From assembly GCF_029869925.1 (NCBI RefSeq), contig NZ_CP118605.1:2304501-2368500 (forward strand): DNA of 64,000 nt, in the 5' to 3' direction. The DNA is from Microbulbifer bruguierae. GTDB lineage: Bacteria > Pseudomonadota > Gammaproteobacteria > Pseudomonadales > Cellvibrionaceae. Made by a program: the position numbers and the translations under genes. Of the stretch, positions 53,683 to 62,797 are shown piece by piece. The notes beneath the pieces are model-generated. The model made no database searches, was not told the origin of the DNA, and saw only the letters and a list, made by a program, of their open reading frames with translations. Each line of letters begins with the position of its first letter. Positions within the stretch are counted from its first letter, which is position 1.

Positions 53683-54867
53683 TTAGCGGGGTTTTACCAC
53701 CCAGCGGCCGCCTTCCTGCACCAGTTCGCGATCGCAACGCGCCAGCGTCTCGCTGTCATCGCCACCGCCGGGCATACTGCTGATGACCACTTCACCGGCG
53801 TCCCGCAGTTGCTCGGCAAGCTGCCACAGCTGTTCACAATCGCTGGCGGGCGCCAGTATCGCATCCCCTTCACGGAGGCCGTTATCCCCCAGGGCATTGA
53901 TGGTCACCAGGTCACTACTGAATCCGGTGGCCGCCCGGTCGCGGCCAAATACCGCGCCGATGCCGTTATAGCGTCCGCCGTTGGCGAGCGCCTGACCGTG
54001 CCCCGGTGAGTAGGCGGCGAATACCAGACCGGTTTCGTAGTCATAGCCCCGCATCTCACTGAGATCAAAAAACAGTGCGACCTGCGGGTAACGACGGGCC
54101 ACCGCATCGGCAACCTGTTGCAACTCTTCCAGCGCCGCGCGCAGGGCTTCGGGGCCGTTGGCGAAGAGTTCGCGAGCCCGCTCCAGGCATTCGCTGCCGC
54201 CGGCCAGACGCGGCAGGGCGCGCAGCCACCGGGCGGCATCGGCATCCTTCACGTTGCTTTCCACCCAGCTGGAGATATCCGCCACCGCCTTGCTCTGCAG
54301 CAGCGCAATCAACTCGTTGCGCTGCTCGCTGTCGAGGCCCGCGGCCTCGGCAAGACTGCGGAATATGGCCACATGTCCCAGGTCCAGGTGAATCTGGCGG
54401 ATACCCGCAGTGCGCAGTGTCGCGATCATCAGGCTGATGATTTCGATATCTGCCTGCAGGCTCTCAACACCATATATTTCGGCACCAACCTGAATCGGCG
54501 CTCTTGGCCCCATGGGCGCGCGCGGGCGCGTGTAGAGCACCTGGCCGGCATAGCAGAGCCGGTTGGCACCGCTGCGGGGAAAACTGTGAGAGTCGATGCG
54601 CGCGGCCTGGGGGGTAATATCCGCGCGGATGCCCAGGATACGACCAGACAGCTGGTCGGTAACCCGGAAAGTGCTCATATCCACATCGCGCCCCATGCCG
54701 ATCAGCAGGGATTCCGTGAATTCCACCATCGGCGGAATGATGAGCTCGTAGCCCCAGCGGTGGTACAGGTCCAGCAGGTTTCTGCGCAGGGTTTCTACCC
54801 GCTTGGCATCCGCAGGCAAAATCTCGGCGATGCCATCCGGTAGCATCCAGCGTTCGGCTTGGGTCAT
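53683..54867 (-). CDS. hisZ: ATP phosphoribosyltransferase regulatory subunit
   Basis: 394 residues. It is a histidyl-tRNA synthetase paralogue: RWMLPDGIAEILPADAKRVE, GYELIIPPMVEFTESLLIG, FRVTDQLSGRILGIRADIT (motif 2-like) and DLSEMRGYDYETGLVFAAY. The anticodon-binding domain is absent and replaced by a short C-terminal part. HisZ pairs with the short form of HisG, so this organism should encode short HisG. The complex makes the first step of histidine synthesis feedback-controlled. Confidence 0.94.
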   Translation of the reverse strand: MTQAERWMLPDGIAEILPADAKRVETLRRNLLDLYHRWGYELIIPPMVEFTESLLIGMGRDVDMSTFRVTDQLSGRILGIRADITPQAARIDSHSFPRSGANRLCYAGQVLYTRPRAPMGPRAPIQVGAEIYGVESLQADIEIISLMIATLRTAGIRQIHLDLGHVAIFRSLAEAAGLDSEQRNELIALLQSKAVADISSWVESNVKDADAARWLRALPRLAGGSECLERARELFANGPEALRAALEELQQVADAVARRYPQVALFFDLSEMRGYDYETGLVFAAYSPGHGQALANGGRYNGIGAVFGRDRAATGFSSDLVTINALGDNGLREGDAILAPASDCEQLWQLAEQLRDAGEVVISSMPGGGDDSETLARCDRELVQEGGRWVVKPR

Positions 54868-54943
54868 GGTGTGAGCGTTCGACAGTTAACTATGCGGTCG
54901 CGAGACCGGGGTGAACCTCGATTGTGACAGGCAAACTATACAG

Positions 54944-55129
54944 TCAGCGTATCAGTATCAGCAGGGTGATGCCGGCGAGCATGGATATCAGCCCCGCCGT
55001 GCGCAGGCTGCGATTATCCACAGATGCCAGCTGCTGTACCAGTGCGCGCCAGCGCCTGGGGTAGAGAAAAGGCAAAACGCCCTCGATGATCAGCACCAGA
55101 CCGATGGCCCGCGCCAGCTCTTCCCACAC
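54944..55129 (-). CDS. DUF2065 small membrane protein
   Basis: 61 residues from a GTG start. Two membrane helices (ELARAIGLVLIIEGVLPFLYP and AGLISMLAGITLLILI) with a central WRALVQQLASVDNRSLRTAG loop, the full DUF2065 pattern (E. coli YjeT). The position between hflC and hisZ is conserved across gammaproteobacteria. Function unknown. A terminator upstream at 55194-55219 separates it from hflC, so it is probably transcribed with hisZ and purA. Confidence 0.9.
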   Translation of the reverse strand: MWEELARAIGLVLIIEGVLPFLYPRRWRALVQQLASVDNRSLRTAGLISMLAGITLLILIR

Positions 55130-55193
55130 TTTGCAGCTCCACTTAATCCTGCAACAAGACCAGCAATCAGAGACTCAACAAATGGGGCCGGCA

Positions 55194-55219
55194 CAAAAAA
55201 ACCGGGCGCCGGCCCGGTT
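55194..55219 (-). terminator. Terminator after hflC
   Basis: AACCGGGC, GCCG, GCCCGGTT; in the minus-strand transcript the stem runs into eight U residues. It lies 58 bases past hflC and should end the hfq-hflX-hflK-hflC transcript. Confidence 0.88.
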
Positions 55220-55276
55220 TTGGGGATTTTACCACCAAATACCGGGCCTGTGACCAGTTCCGGTATTTGCAGGGCC

Positions 55277-56152
55277 TTATTTGCCCCCGGGGTCTTTCAG
55301 GTAGCGGAAGAACTCGCTGTCTGGCTCCACCAGCAGCATATCCGTCTTGTCCTTGAAAGATTCCCGGTACGCAGTAAGGCTGCGGGAGAAGCGATAGAAC
55401 TCGGGGTCCTTGCTGTAAGCATTGGCGTAGATACTCGCCGCTTCCGCATCACCGGCACCGCGCAGCTCCTCCGCCTTGCGGTAAGCCTCGGACTCGATCA
55501 CCACCCTCTGGCGATCGGCGTTGGCACGCACCCTTTCACTCGCCTCAGCACCCTTGGCACGATGATCACGGGCTTCCAGCTCACGACCGGCGCGCATCCG
55601 CTGAAACACCGATTCGGACACTTCCGGTGGCAGGTCGATACGCTTCACACGGACATCGACAATTTCCACCCCAAGATCGGTCTGCGCAGTCTCGTTCAGA
55701 TTCTTGGTAATTTCCGCCATCAGCTCATCCCGCTGACCACTGACCACCTCGTGCAAATCGCGCACACCAAACTGGTTACGCAGGCGGTTATTGATCTGCT
55801 CTGCCAGCAGGCGTACGGCGTTGCGCTCGTCACCTCGGGTTGCGACGTAGAAACGACCCACATCAAAAATGCGGAATTTCGCGTATGAGTCCACCATCAT
55901 GAACTTGTTTTCACTGTTCAGCATACGCACAGGCTGGGAATCGACAGTCTGTATACGCGCATCGAATTTGCGCAATTCGTGCACCAGAGGAATCTTGAAG
56001 TAAAGGCCCGGTTTGTAATCGGTACGCACCAGCTCACCGAAGCGCAACAGCACGGCCCTTTCGGTCTCTTTCACCACAAAAGCACTGCCGGACAGCACCA
56101 GTAGGCCGATCAGAATCAGCGCAATCACAAAAAGCGACTTGTTGTTGTTCAT
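55277..56152 (-). CDS. hflC: HflC, modulator of FtsH protease
   Basis: 291 residues. An N-terminal membrane helix (LFVIALILIGLLVLSGSAFVV) is followed by the SPFH/band-7 domain: VVKETERAVLLRFGELV, PGLYFKIPLVHELRKFDARI, VDVRVKRIDLPPEVSESVF and RMRAGRELEARDHRAKG. With HflK it forms a large periplasmic cage around the membrane protease FtsH and restricts its access to substrates. It starts 12 bases after hflK. Confidence 0.96.
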   Translation of the reverse strand: MNNNKSLFVIALILIGLLVLSGSAFVVKETERAVLLRFGELVRTDYKPGLYFKIPLVHELRKFDARIQTVDSQPVRMLNSENKFMMVDSYAKFRIFDVGRFYVATRGDERNAVRLLAEQINNRLRNQFGVRDLHEVVSGQRDELMAEITKNLNETAQTDLGVEIVDVRVKRIDLPPEVSESVFQRMRAGRELEARDHRAKGAEASERVRANADRQRVVIESEAYRKAEELRGAGDAEAASIYANAYSKDPEFYRFSRSLTAYRESFKDKTDMLLVEPDSEFFRYLKDPGGK

Positions 56153-56164
56153 TACAGCTCCCCC

Positions 56165-57316
56165 TTAACGCACTTCGCGGCTGCGACGAGTATTAGCGGC
56201 TTCCGTGCGCAGCTGATTGATGACCCGCTGGGAGATCTCATCGACCACCTGCGGAGAAACCTGCTGCCGCTGAGCGGCGGACGTGCCACTGCCCTGGCCG
56301 AGTTTGTCGAGCGGCAGGTACATCATGTTGTTGCCGCCTTCGACATCCACCATCACCTTGGAGGTGTTGCTCATCACATCCTGAACAGTTTCCAGGTACA
56401 TGCGCTCGCGAGTTACTCCGGGAGCGAGCTGGTACTCTTTCAAAAGTGCAGTAAAGCGGGCCGCCTCACCGCGGGCACTTGCCACCACGCGGGATTTATA
56501 GGCTTCCGCCTCTTCCAGCATACGCTGGGCCTGACCGCGCGCCACCGGGATCACCTGATTGGCGTAGGCCTGGGCTTCATTCTGCAGACGCACCTCGTCT
56601 TCGCGCGCCCGCACTACGTCATCGAACGCGTCCTGCACTTCACGCGGAGCCTTGGCGTCAGTGAGGTTGACCACATCGACGCGAATTCCGGTTATATACA
56701 GGTCCAGGTATTCCTGCAGGCGTACCTGGGTGTCCGCGGCCACCTGGGTACGATTCTGGGAAATAACACCATTCAGGGTTTGGGATCCCACTACATGGCG
56801 CAAGGCGCTGTCGGTGGCTTCCTGCAGACTCTTGAGCGGATCGGCGACACGCAGCACGAAAGACTCGGCATCGTCGATATGCCACTGCACCTGCAGTACC
56901 ACGTCGACGATACTGGCGTCTTCGGTGAGCATTTGTCCGGTAGTACGTTCGGTTCGCACCTCGGTCATGTTCACCTTGGTGACGTGATCGATCAGGGGCG
57001 GATTCCAGTGCAGACCGGACGATTCGGTGGAGTGGTATTTACCCAAGCGCAGAACCACGGCAGATTCGTTGGCCTCCACCTGATAAAAGCCCCATAGACC
57101 GTAGACCACGGCAAGCACGATGAGTACCAGAGACCAGGGAAAGCTGCCACCATTGCCGCTGCCGCCCTGGGAGTCAGAGGGTTTGCCGCCAAACAGGCCG
57201 TTCAGTTTCTGCTGCATTTTACGCAACAGCTCGTCGAGATCCGGCGGGCCATCGTTGTTGCGATTACCGCCGCCCCATGGGTCCTTGTTATTACCACCCG
57301 GTTCGTTCCAGGCCAT
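56165..57316 (-). CDS. hflK: HflK, modulator of FtsH protease
   Basis: 383 residues. The N-terminus is Gly/Asn/Pro-rich (MAWNEPGGNNKDPWGGGNRN), typical of HflK. It is followed by LDELLRKMQQKLNGLFGG, a membrane helix (SLVLIVLAVVYGLWGFYQV) and a band-7 domain (VEANESAVVLRLGKYH, GLHWNPPLIDHVTKVNM). A coiled-coil stretch rich in Ala/Glu/Arg (about 245-300) comes before a polar tail. Partner of HflC in the FtsH-HflKC complex. About 200 bases separate it from hflX. Confidence 0.96.
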   Translation of the reverse strand: MAWNEPGGNNKDPWGGGNRNNDGPPDLDELLRKMQQKLNGLFGGKPSDSQGGSGNGGSFPWSLVLIVLAVVYGLWGFYQVEANESAVVLRLGKYHSTESSGLHWNPPLIDHVTKVNMTEVRTERTTGQMLTEDASIVDVVLQVQWHIDDAESFVLRVADPLKSLQEATDSALRHVVGSQTLNGVISQNRTQVAADTQVRLQEYLDLYITGIRVDVVNLTDAKAPREVQDAFDDVVRAREDEVRLQNEAQAYANQVIPVARGQAQRMLEEAEAYKSRVVASARGEAARFTALLKEYQLAPGVTRERMYLETVQDVMSNTSKVMVDVEGGNNMMYLPLDKLGQGSGTSAAQRQQVSPQVVDEISQRVINQLRTEAANTRRSREVR

Positions 57317-57512
57317 CTATCAACTCCAACTCTTCAACTTATTGATCATTATTCACCCGGCACATAAAGCAGGTGGCCGGGGCAATGCGACGGTCAAAAA
57401 GGCACTCTGTGACCTTTAATTACCACTTATAAAATAGCTGTCGCGAAATTCTAGCATCGAATAGCCCCACGTATTCGCAGAGCCGGCGATGTTCTTCCGG
57501 AGTCGCCGACGT

Positions 57513-58850
57513 TTACTCGATTTCCCAGTCTTCCGGTTTCGGCTCCAGATCGGGCTTTTCTGGCAACCACCGGGGCGGATTCTGCGCGTCCTTGAACGGC
57601 GCCAGCAACCGCTGCAGCTCGGAGCGCGGCAACAGCACCGCCAGCTCCACATCGCCATTGTCGCAATAATTTTCTTTCTGCACCGCATTGCCGGCAAACA
57701 GCTGCGCGCGCAGGCGTGCGTGCTGTGGCGGGATCACCAGCACACCACTCACCATCTGCTCGCCGAGCCGCTCGGCAATAGCCTCCACCAGCAGATCACA
57801 TCCAGCGCCGGTGGCTGCAGACAGCCACACTGCACGCGGTACGCCCTGGTCGTCGCGATCAATACGCGGCTCCATATCCGCCAGCAGGTCCAGTTTGTTG
57901 TACACCAGCATCTGGGGCAAATCCGCCGCACCGATTTCTTCCAATACGGCCTGTACCTCTTCAATCAGATGCAGGCGGTTTTCCGCCGCAGCATCCACCA
58001 CATGCAGCAGCAGCGTGGCATTAGCCGCCTCTTCCAGCGTCGCGCGGAAGGCTTCCACAAGCTTGTGCGGCAAGTGAGATACGAAGCCCACCGTGTCTGC
58101 GAGAATCATTGCCCCGACGTTCGGCAGCTCCACTCGACGCATGGTCGGGTCCAGGGTGGCGAACAACTGATCGCGCACGTAGACCTCAGCACTGGTGATG
58201 CGGTTGAACAGGGTGGACTTGCCGGCGTTGGTATACCCCACCAGGGAAACGGTGGCCACGTCCGCCCGACTGCGCGCGCGGCGGCCCTGTTCGCGCTGGC
58301 GACGCACCTTGTCCAGACGCTTTTCGATGGAATCAATGCGCGCCCGCAGCAGGCGGCGGTCAGTTTCCAGCTGTGTTTCACCGGGCCCGCGCAGGCCGAT
58401 ACCGCCCTTCTGGCGCTCCAGGTGAGTCCAGCCGCGTACCAGCCGCGTGGCCATATGGCGCAACTGCGCCAGCTCCACCTGCAATTTACCTTCGTGGGTG
58501 CGGGCGCGCTGGGCAAAGATATCGAGAATCAGACCGGTGCGGTCCAGCACCCGGCACTTGAGCTCGCGCTCGATATTGCGCTCCTGGCTGGGCGATAGGG
58601 TGTGATCAAAAATCACCAGCTCGGCGCCGTGCTTTTTCACGGTCTCGTGGATTTCCTCCAGCTTGCCGCGACCGACAAAGGTTTTGGGGTCCGGCGTGGC
58701 GCGCTGGCCGAAGATGAATGCCACCGGGTCAGCACCGGCGGATAGCGCCAGTTCTTCAAATTCCCGCGGGTCGTCGGGACTGTCGATGGCGGAAAGCTCC
58801 AGGTGAACCAGCACAGCCAGCTCTCCGGATTCCGGGCGATCAAAAAACAA
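57513..58850 (-). CDS. hflX: Ribosome-rescue GTPase HflX
   Basis: 445 residues from a TTG start; the protein aligns with E. coli HflX from its second residue (FDRPESGELAVLVHLEL), so the rare start is credible. GTP-binding motifs: G1 GYTNAGKST, G2 LFATLDPTMRR, G3 DTVGFVSHLP, G4 NKLD, G5 SAATGAG. The HflX N-domain has FVGRGKLEEI and the linker QRARTHEGKLQVELAQL through HLERQKGGIGLRGPGETQ. HflX splits stalled 70S ribosomes under heat stress. Weak initiation may keep its level low relative to Hfq. Confidence 0.97.
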   Translation of the reverse strand: MFFDRPESGELAVLVHLELSAIDSPDDPREFEELALSAGADPVAFIFGQRATPDPKTFVGRGKLEEIHETVKKHGAELVIFDHTLSPSQERNIERELKCRVLDRTGLILDIFAQRARTHEGKLQVELAQLRHMATRLVRGWTHLERQKGGIGLRGPGETQLETDRRLLRARIDSIEKRLDKVRRQREQGRRARSRADVATVSLVGYTNAGKSTLFNRITSAEVYVRDQLFATLDPTMRRVELPNVGAMILADTVGFVSHLPHKLVEAFRATLEEAANATLLLHVVDAAAENRLHLIEEVQAVLEEIGAADLPQMLVYNKLDLLADMEPRIDRDDQGVPRAVWLSAATGAGCDLLVEAIAERLGEQMVSGVLVIPPQHARLRAQLFAGNAVQKENYCDNGDVELAVLLPRSELQRLLAPFKDAQNPPRWLPEKPDLEPKPEDWEIE

Positions 58851-58904
58851 GGATTATTCTCTTGGGTTCAAAAATGCACCGGGTAGCTGGTGCCGAACAA
58901 CAGA

Positions 58905-58925
58905 CGCCCCGGACGGACCGGGGCG
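58905..58925. other. GC-rich hairpin between hfq and hflX
   Basis: CGCCCCGG, five bases, CCGGGGCG, in the 177 bases between the two genes. In the minus-strand transcript it is followed by UCUGUUGUUC, a weak U-rich stretch. It may terminate part of the hfq transcripts and let the rest read into hflX. Confidence 0.5.
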
Positions 58926-59027
58926 CTGCTTACAACGTTCAGGTTGGGCGGAGGCGTTGCTGGCATCGACCGTATCGATCGCGGCCCACCAGTAACATCA
59001 CCGCAGACAACCGTTAATCTACTGCGA

Positions 59028-59306
59028 TCAACCGAAGGTATCGCCGCCCCCTTCAGGCGCACCGCCTTCACCCTGTGCAGCCGGGTTCATCAACGGCACG
59101 CGCACAGCGCGAGAGGGAACAACGGTGGAAATTGCATGTTTGTAGACCATCTGACTCACGGTATTTTTCAGCAACACCACGAACTGGTCGAAGGATTCGA
59201 TCTGGCCCTGCAGCTTGATGCCGTTTACCAGATAAATGGAAACCGGGATACGCTCTTTACGCAAAACATTGAGGTAAGGGTCTTGTAAGCTGTGCCCTTT
59301 TGACAT
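59028..59306 (-). CDS. hfq: RNA chaperone Hfq
   Basis: 92 residues from the ATG at 59306, with AAGGAG upstream. The Sm1 motif ([40 protein letters not shown]) and Sm2 motif ([15 protein letters not shown]) are intact, including the distal-face Tyr/Ile and proximal-face YKH residues. The C-terminus is short and Gly-rich ([14 protein letters not shown]), as in Pseudomonas, compared with the long tail of E. coli. It forms hexamers that pair small RNAs with mRNAs. It heads hfq-hflX-hflKC. Confidence 0.98.
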   Translation of the reverse strand: MSKGHSLQDPYLNVLRKERIPVSIYLVNGIKLQGQIESFDQFVVLLKNTVSQMVYKHAISTVVPSRAVRVPLMNPAAQGEGGAPEGGGDTFG

Positions 59307-59402
59307 CTTTTTTCTCCTTGCCAAAAGATAAATCGCCAGATGACACACGATCGCGCCCGCGAATTCCGCGGACTAAAAAACGGCCATGGTGATAAGGCGC
59401 AT

Positions 59403-59431
59403 AAAAAAGAGCCAAAAGTAACCAAGGCTCT
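59403..59431 (-). terminator. Terminator between miaA and hfq
   Basis: AGAGCC and GGCTCT arms with a 12-base loop; the minus-strand transcript continues in U6. A separate seven-pair hairpin (GGGACGG/CCGTCCC, 59451-59469) lies just before it, right after the miaA stop. hfq must then have its own promoter within about 100 bases, which I did not resolve. Confidence 0.75.
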
Positions 59432-59486
59432 GTGAATAACTGACTGACTTGGGACGGATACACCGTCCCACTCACGTTATGGCTGC

Positions 59487-60488
59487 TCAACCGAGAAATT
59501 TCAAGGCCTCATCCAACATTTCGTCAATTTTGCGGATTTTGCCGTCAGGCTCCTGGGCGTGAATGTAGTGCACCTGCTCCCAGCCGCGCAGCCAGGTCAA
59601 CTGCCGCTTGGCCAGCTGGCGGGTGGCAGCAATGCCCGCGTCCACCATCTGCGTATAGTCCAGTTCACCCGCCAGGTATTGCCACACCTGTCGGTAGCCC
59701 ACGGCGCGAATCGCCGGAAGATCCTCGTGCAGATCCCCCCGGGCACGCAGCGCTTTCACTTCATCAATAAAGCCATGCTCCAGCATCCTCTCGAAACGCT
59801 GGGCAATACGCTGGTGCAGAATGGCCCTATCCCGGGGGACTATCGCCAGTTGCTGAACCCGGTAGTGGCCCACTGGCGATTCTCGCTCCTGCTCGGCGCG
59901 CAGTTCGGACATGGTTTTACCGGTGAGGTGATGGACCTCCAGCGCCCGCTCGATACGCACCGAGTGGTTGGGGTGCAGCTCGGCAGCCAGCGCGGCATCG
60001 ATTTTCGCCAGTTCTTTGTGAAGAGCCGGCCAGCCCTCGCGCCGGGCTCGCGCCTCAACCTCCGCACGAAAAGCGGGATCGGCCTGGGGCAATTCCGCCA
60101 TGCCATGCAGCAGCGCCCGGAAATAAAGCATGGTTCCGCCCACTAGCAGAGGGATTTTTCCCGCCGCAGTGATCTCAGCCATGGCCTCCAGCGCGTCCTC
60201 ACGGAAGCGTCCAGCGGAATAGCTTTCCGCTGGGTCGCAAATATCGATCAGGCGATGGGGATAGCGGACCAGCTCATCCGGGGTGGGTTTGGCGGAGCCG
60301 ATATCCAGGCCCCGATATACCAGCGCGGAATCCACACTGATCAACTCGACCGGCAGATGATCGCTGATGGCCATGGCCAAATCGGTCTTGCCTGAAGCGG
60401 TGGGGCCCATCAGAAAAATGGCACGGGGCTTCTCGACATCCGCTGCAGCGGTCGCGGAGCCGGGGCTCCGCACACCCAGGGTGTTCAT
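59487..60488 (-). CDS. miaA: tRNA dimethylallyltransferase
   Basis: 333 residues from the ATG at 60488, preceded by AAAGGTGG; the frame extends upstream into mutL sequence without conserved content. P-loop [17 protein letters not shown], then [55 protein letters not shown] and the tRNA-recognition helix [14 protein letters not shown]. It attaches a dimethylallyl group to A37 of tRNAs that read codons starting with U. The start is 14 bases after the mutL stop, so the two are co-transcribed, the ancestral mutL-miaA arrangement. Confidence 0.97.
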   Translation of the reverse strand: MNTLGVRSPGSATAAADVEKPRAIFLMGPTASGKTDLAMAISDHLPVELISVDSALVYRGLDIGSAKPTPDELVRYPHRLIDICDPAESYSAGRFREDALEAMAEITAAGKIPLLVGGTMLYFRALLHGMAELPQADPAFRAEVEARARREGWPALHKELAKIDAALAAELHPNHSVRIERALEVHHLTGKTMSELRAEQERESPVGHYRVQQLAIVPRDRAILHQRIAQRFERMLEHGFIDEVKALRARGDLHEDLPAIRAVGYRQVWQYLAGELDYTQMVDAGIAATRQLAKRQLTWLRGWEQVHYIHAQEPDGKIRKIDEMLDEALKFLG

Positions 60489-60501
60489 AAGGCCACCTTT
60501 T

Positions 60502-62397
60502 TTATTGGCCACGCATAAACCATTTATCCATGTCCGACAGTTTGACCTGCGTCCAGGTTGGGCGGCCGTGGTTGCACTGGCCACTGCGCTCTGTGCGCTC
60601 CATATCCCTCAGCAGCGCATTCATTTCCGGAATCGTCAGCTTGCGGTTGGCGCGCACGGAGCCATGGCAGGCCATGGTAGAGAGAATCTCATTGATCTGA
60701 TTGCCGATACGATCACTGCTGCCTTCTGCCAGCAGATCACTCAACACGTCCCGCACCAGCTGTTCCACCGGCGCTCCGTGCAGCATACTTGGCACCTGCC
60801 GCACCATTAAGGTCTCCGGGCCTGCGCGCTGCAGCACAAATCCCAGCGCACTGAACACTTCCTCGCGCTCTTCAAAACAGTCCGCCTCACCCTCGCTCAC
60901 TGCGAGGCTGACGGGAACCAGCAGCGGCTGCGCCTGAATACCGCCAGCGGCATGGGCGGTTTTCATCTGTTCATAGACAATGCGCTCGTGGGCCGCGTGC
61001 ATGTCCACCACCACCATGCCATGTTCATTCTGAGACAGAATATAGATGCCGTGGAGCTGGGCAATGGCAAACCCCAGGGGCGGTGTTTCGCCTTCATCCG
61101 TAGCCAGTGTCGGCGTATTCCAGCCTTGCGCAGGCGGCATTCGTGAGAATACCGGGGCTTCCTGCACGGCCCCTGCGTAGGGCTGGTGCAGCTGTCCGTA
61201 CCCCTGCATCTGCTGCTGGATACGCTGTGGCGAACTGCGCTCGCCTACCCCGGACTGTGTGTATCCAGCCACGGATGCCGGTGCAGCCTCCGGAGCCTGG
61301 GACAGGGACATTCGCTCCTGCCCTGAAAACTCGCCGGCCGCGAGACCGGAAATCTGCGGGGCCGCCGTTTCCACCTCATCTTTCTGCCCCGGCCGCACGT
61401 CCGCGAGTGCGCGATGCAGAGAACCGAACAGAAAGTCGTGCACCAGGCGACTATCCCGGAAACGCACTTCGTGCTTGGTGGGGTGCACGTTGACATCCAC
61501 CGCCGCGGGGTCCAACTCCAGATACAGCACAAACGCCGGATGGCGACCGTGGTACAGCACGTCGGCAAATGCGCGGCGCACGGCGTGGCTCACGACACGA
61601 TCGCGAATGGCGCGGCCGTTGACATAGAAAAACTGCAGGTCGGCCTGGGAGCGCGAAAACGCCGGCTCCGCCACCCACCCCCACAGACGCAGCCCACTGC
61701 GCTCGATTTCGATATGCAGGGCATTCTGCATAAACGCCGGACCGCACAACTGCGCCACCCGCCGCTCCATTTCCGCGCGACTGGTGCCCCCGCGCAAGTT
61801 GTGCACGCCTTTGCCGTTGTGACGCAGGCTGATCGACACGTCAAAACGGGACAGAGCGAGGCGCTTGACGGTTTCATCGACGCGATTGAATTCGGTTTTT
61901 TCCGTACGCAAAAATTTTCGCCGCGCAGGCGTGTTGAAAAACAGGTCACGCACTTCGACGGTGGTACCGCGGGGATGTGCCGCTGGCGCCAGCTGGGTTT
62001 CCATTTCCCGCCCTTCTGCGGAGACCGCCCAGCCTTTACCGGTGTCATCGCGGCTGCTGGTCAGGGTGAGACGCGCAACGGAGGAGATACTCGCGAGGGC
62101 CTCGCCGCGAAATCCCAGAGTGGCGACGGCCTCGAGATCCTCGAGCGCGTGAATCTTGGAGGTGGCGTGGCGGGCCAGTGCCAGGTGCAGGTCTTCTTTC
62201 TCGATCCCCTTGCCATTGTCCCGCACCATGATGCGTTTGACCCCACCCGCATCGAGATCCAATTCCAGCCGTGTGGCACCGGCATCGAGGCTGTTTTCCA
62301 ACAGCTCTTTGATCACCGAAGCGGGGCGCTCGACCACTTCACCGGCGGCGATCTGGTTGGCGAGTCTTGGGGAAAGTAATTGGATATTTTCTGGCAT
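60502..62397 (-). CDS. mutL: DNA mismatch repair protein MutL
   Basis: 631 residues from the ATG at 62397 ([20 protein letters not shown]); the open frame continues upstream into the intergenic repeats and is not real gene. GHKL ATPase motifs: [39 protein letters not shown] and [29 protein letters not shown] closes the N-terminal half. After a variable linker, the dimerisation domain begins about residue 430. There is no DQHAxxE(x)4E endonuclease motif ([13 protein letters not shown] is present instead), so this is the Dam/MutH-type MutL without nuclease activity. It links MutS to downstream repair steps. Confidence 0.97.
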   Translation of the reverse strand: MPENIQLLSPRLANQIAAGEVVERPASVIKELLENSLDAGATRLELDLDAGGVKRIMVRDNGKGIEKEDLHLALARHATSKIHALEDLEAVATLGFRGEALASISSVARLTLTSSRDDTGKGWAVSAEGREMETQLAPAAHPRGTTVEVRDLFFNTPARRKFLRTEKTEFNRVDETVKRLALSRFDVSISLRHNGKGVHNLRGGTSRAEMERRVAQLCGPAFMQNALHIEIERSGLRLWGWVAEPAFSRSQADLQFFYVNGRAIRDRVVSHAVRRAFADVLYHGRHPAFVLYLELDPAAVDVNVHPTKHEVRFRDSRLVHDFLFGSLHRALADVRPGQKDEVETAAPQISGLAAGEFSGQERMSLSQAPEAAPASVAGYTQSGVGERSSPQRIQQQMQGYGQLHQPYAGAVQEAPVFSRMPPAQGWNTPTLATDEGETPPLGFAIAQLHGIYILSQNEHGMVVVDMHAAHERIVYEQMKTAHAAGGIQAQPLLVPVSLAVSEGEADCFEEREEVFSALGFVLQRAGPETLMVRQVPSMLHGAPVEQLVRDVLSDLLAEGSSDRIGNQINEILSTMACHGSVRANRKLTIPEMNALLRDMERTERSGQCNHGRPTWTQVKLSDMDKWFMRGQ

Positions 62398-62461
62398 TGG
62401 ATCTTGGTAAGTTCGTCGTCTGTGCCACCCCAAATATCGGGGTTCTTTGTATTGCAGTGGC

Positions 62462-62573
62462 GCCGGATCACCGGGTATGGATTTTTGAAACCGCTGTGAA
62501 TACGTCCCTGTACGCTGCGTCGGCGACATCCCTGTCGCCGACGCTTTCAAAAATCCATACCCGGCAATCCGGC
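62462..62573. repeat. Structured palindromic repeat element, copy 1
   Basis: Outer arms 62471-62490 and 62545-62564 are 20 bases and perfectly complementary (CCGGGTATGGATTTTTGAAA). A further six pairs (GCCGGA/TCCGGC) flank them across three-base internal loops. Inside lie a conserved stretch ACCGCTGTGAA, TCCCTG, CGCTGCG and a 12-pair inner stem (62517-62528 with 62533-62544, loop TCCC). The whole can fold as a long forked hairpin on either strand. It is a homologue of the element at 62646-62744 in opposite orientation. Confidence 0.85.
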
Positions 62574-62645
62574 TTCCAATTGAAACTTTGCTCTTCGTCA
62601 GCAGCTGCAGGGTGCCAAGCCACGATCCTTTGACGCGAAGGCTGG

Positions 62646-62744
62646 ATACTGGGGATAGGTTTTCAGAAGCGTCGCAAACAGGATGTTTGCGCCGCAGCGC
62701 CCAGGGATGGGTTCACAGCGGTTCTGAAAACCTATCCCCAGTAT
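62646..62744. repeat. Structured palindromic repeat element, copy 2 (inverted relative to copy 1)
   Basis: Outer arms 62646-62668 and 62722-62744 are 23 bases and perfectly complementary (ATACTGGGGATAGGTTTTC...). The inner stem is GCAAACA-GGA-TGTTTGC (part of 62669-62695). Read on the minus strand it shares ACCGCTGTGAA, TCCCTG, CGCTGCG, CATCC and GACGCTT with copy 1 in the same order. The inner stem differs in sequence from copy 1 but keeps pairing. Confidence 0.85.
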
Positions 62745-62797
62745 ACTGCCGCCACAGAAGCAACTATCAACGTCCGCTGTTGCAGCGAGGTACCACA

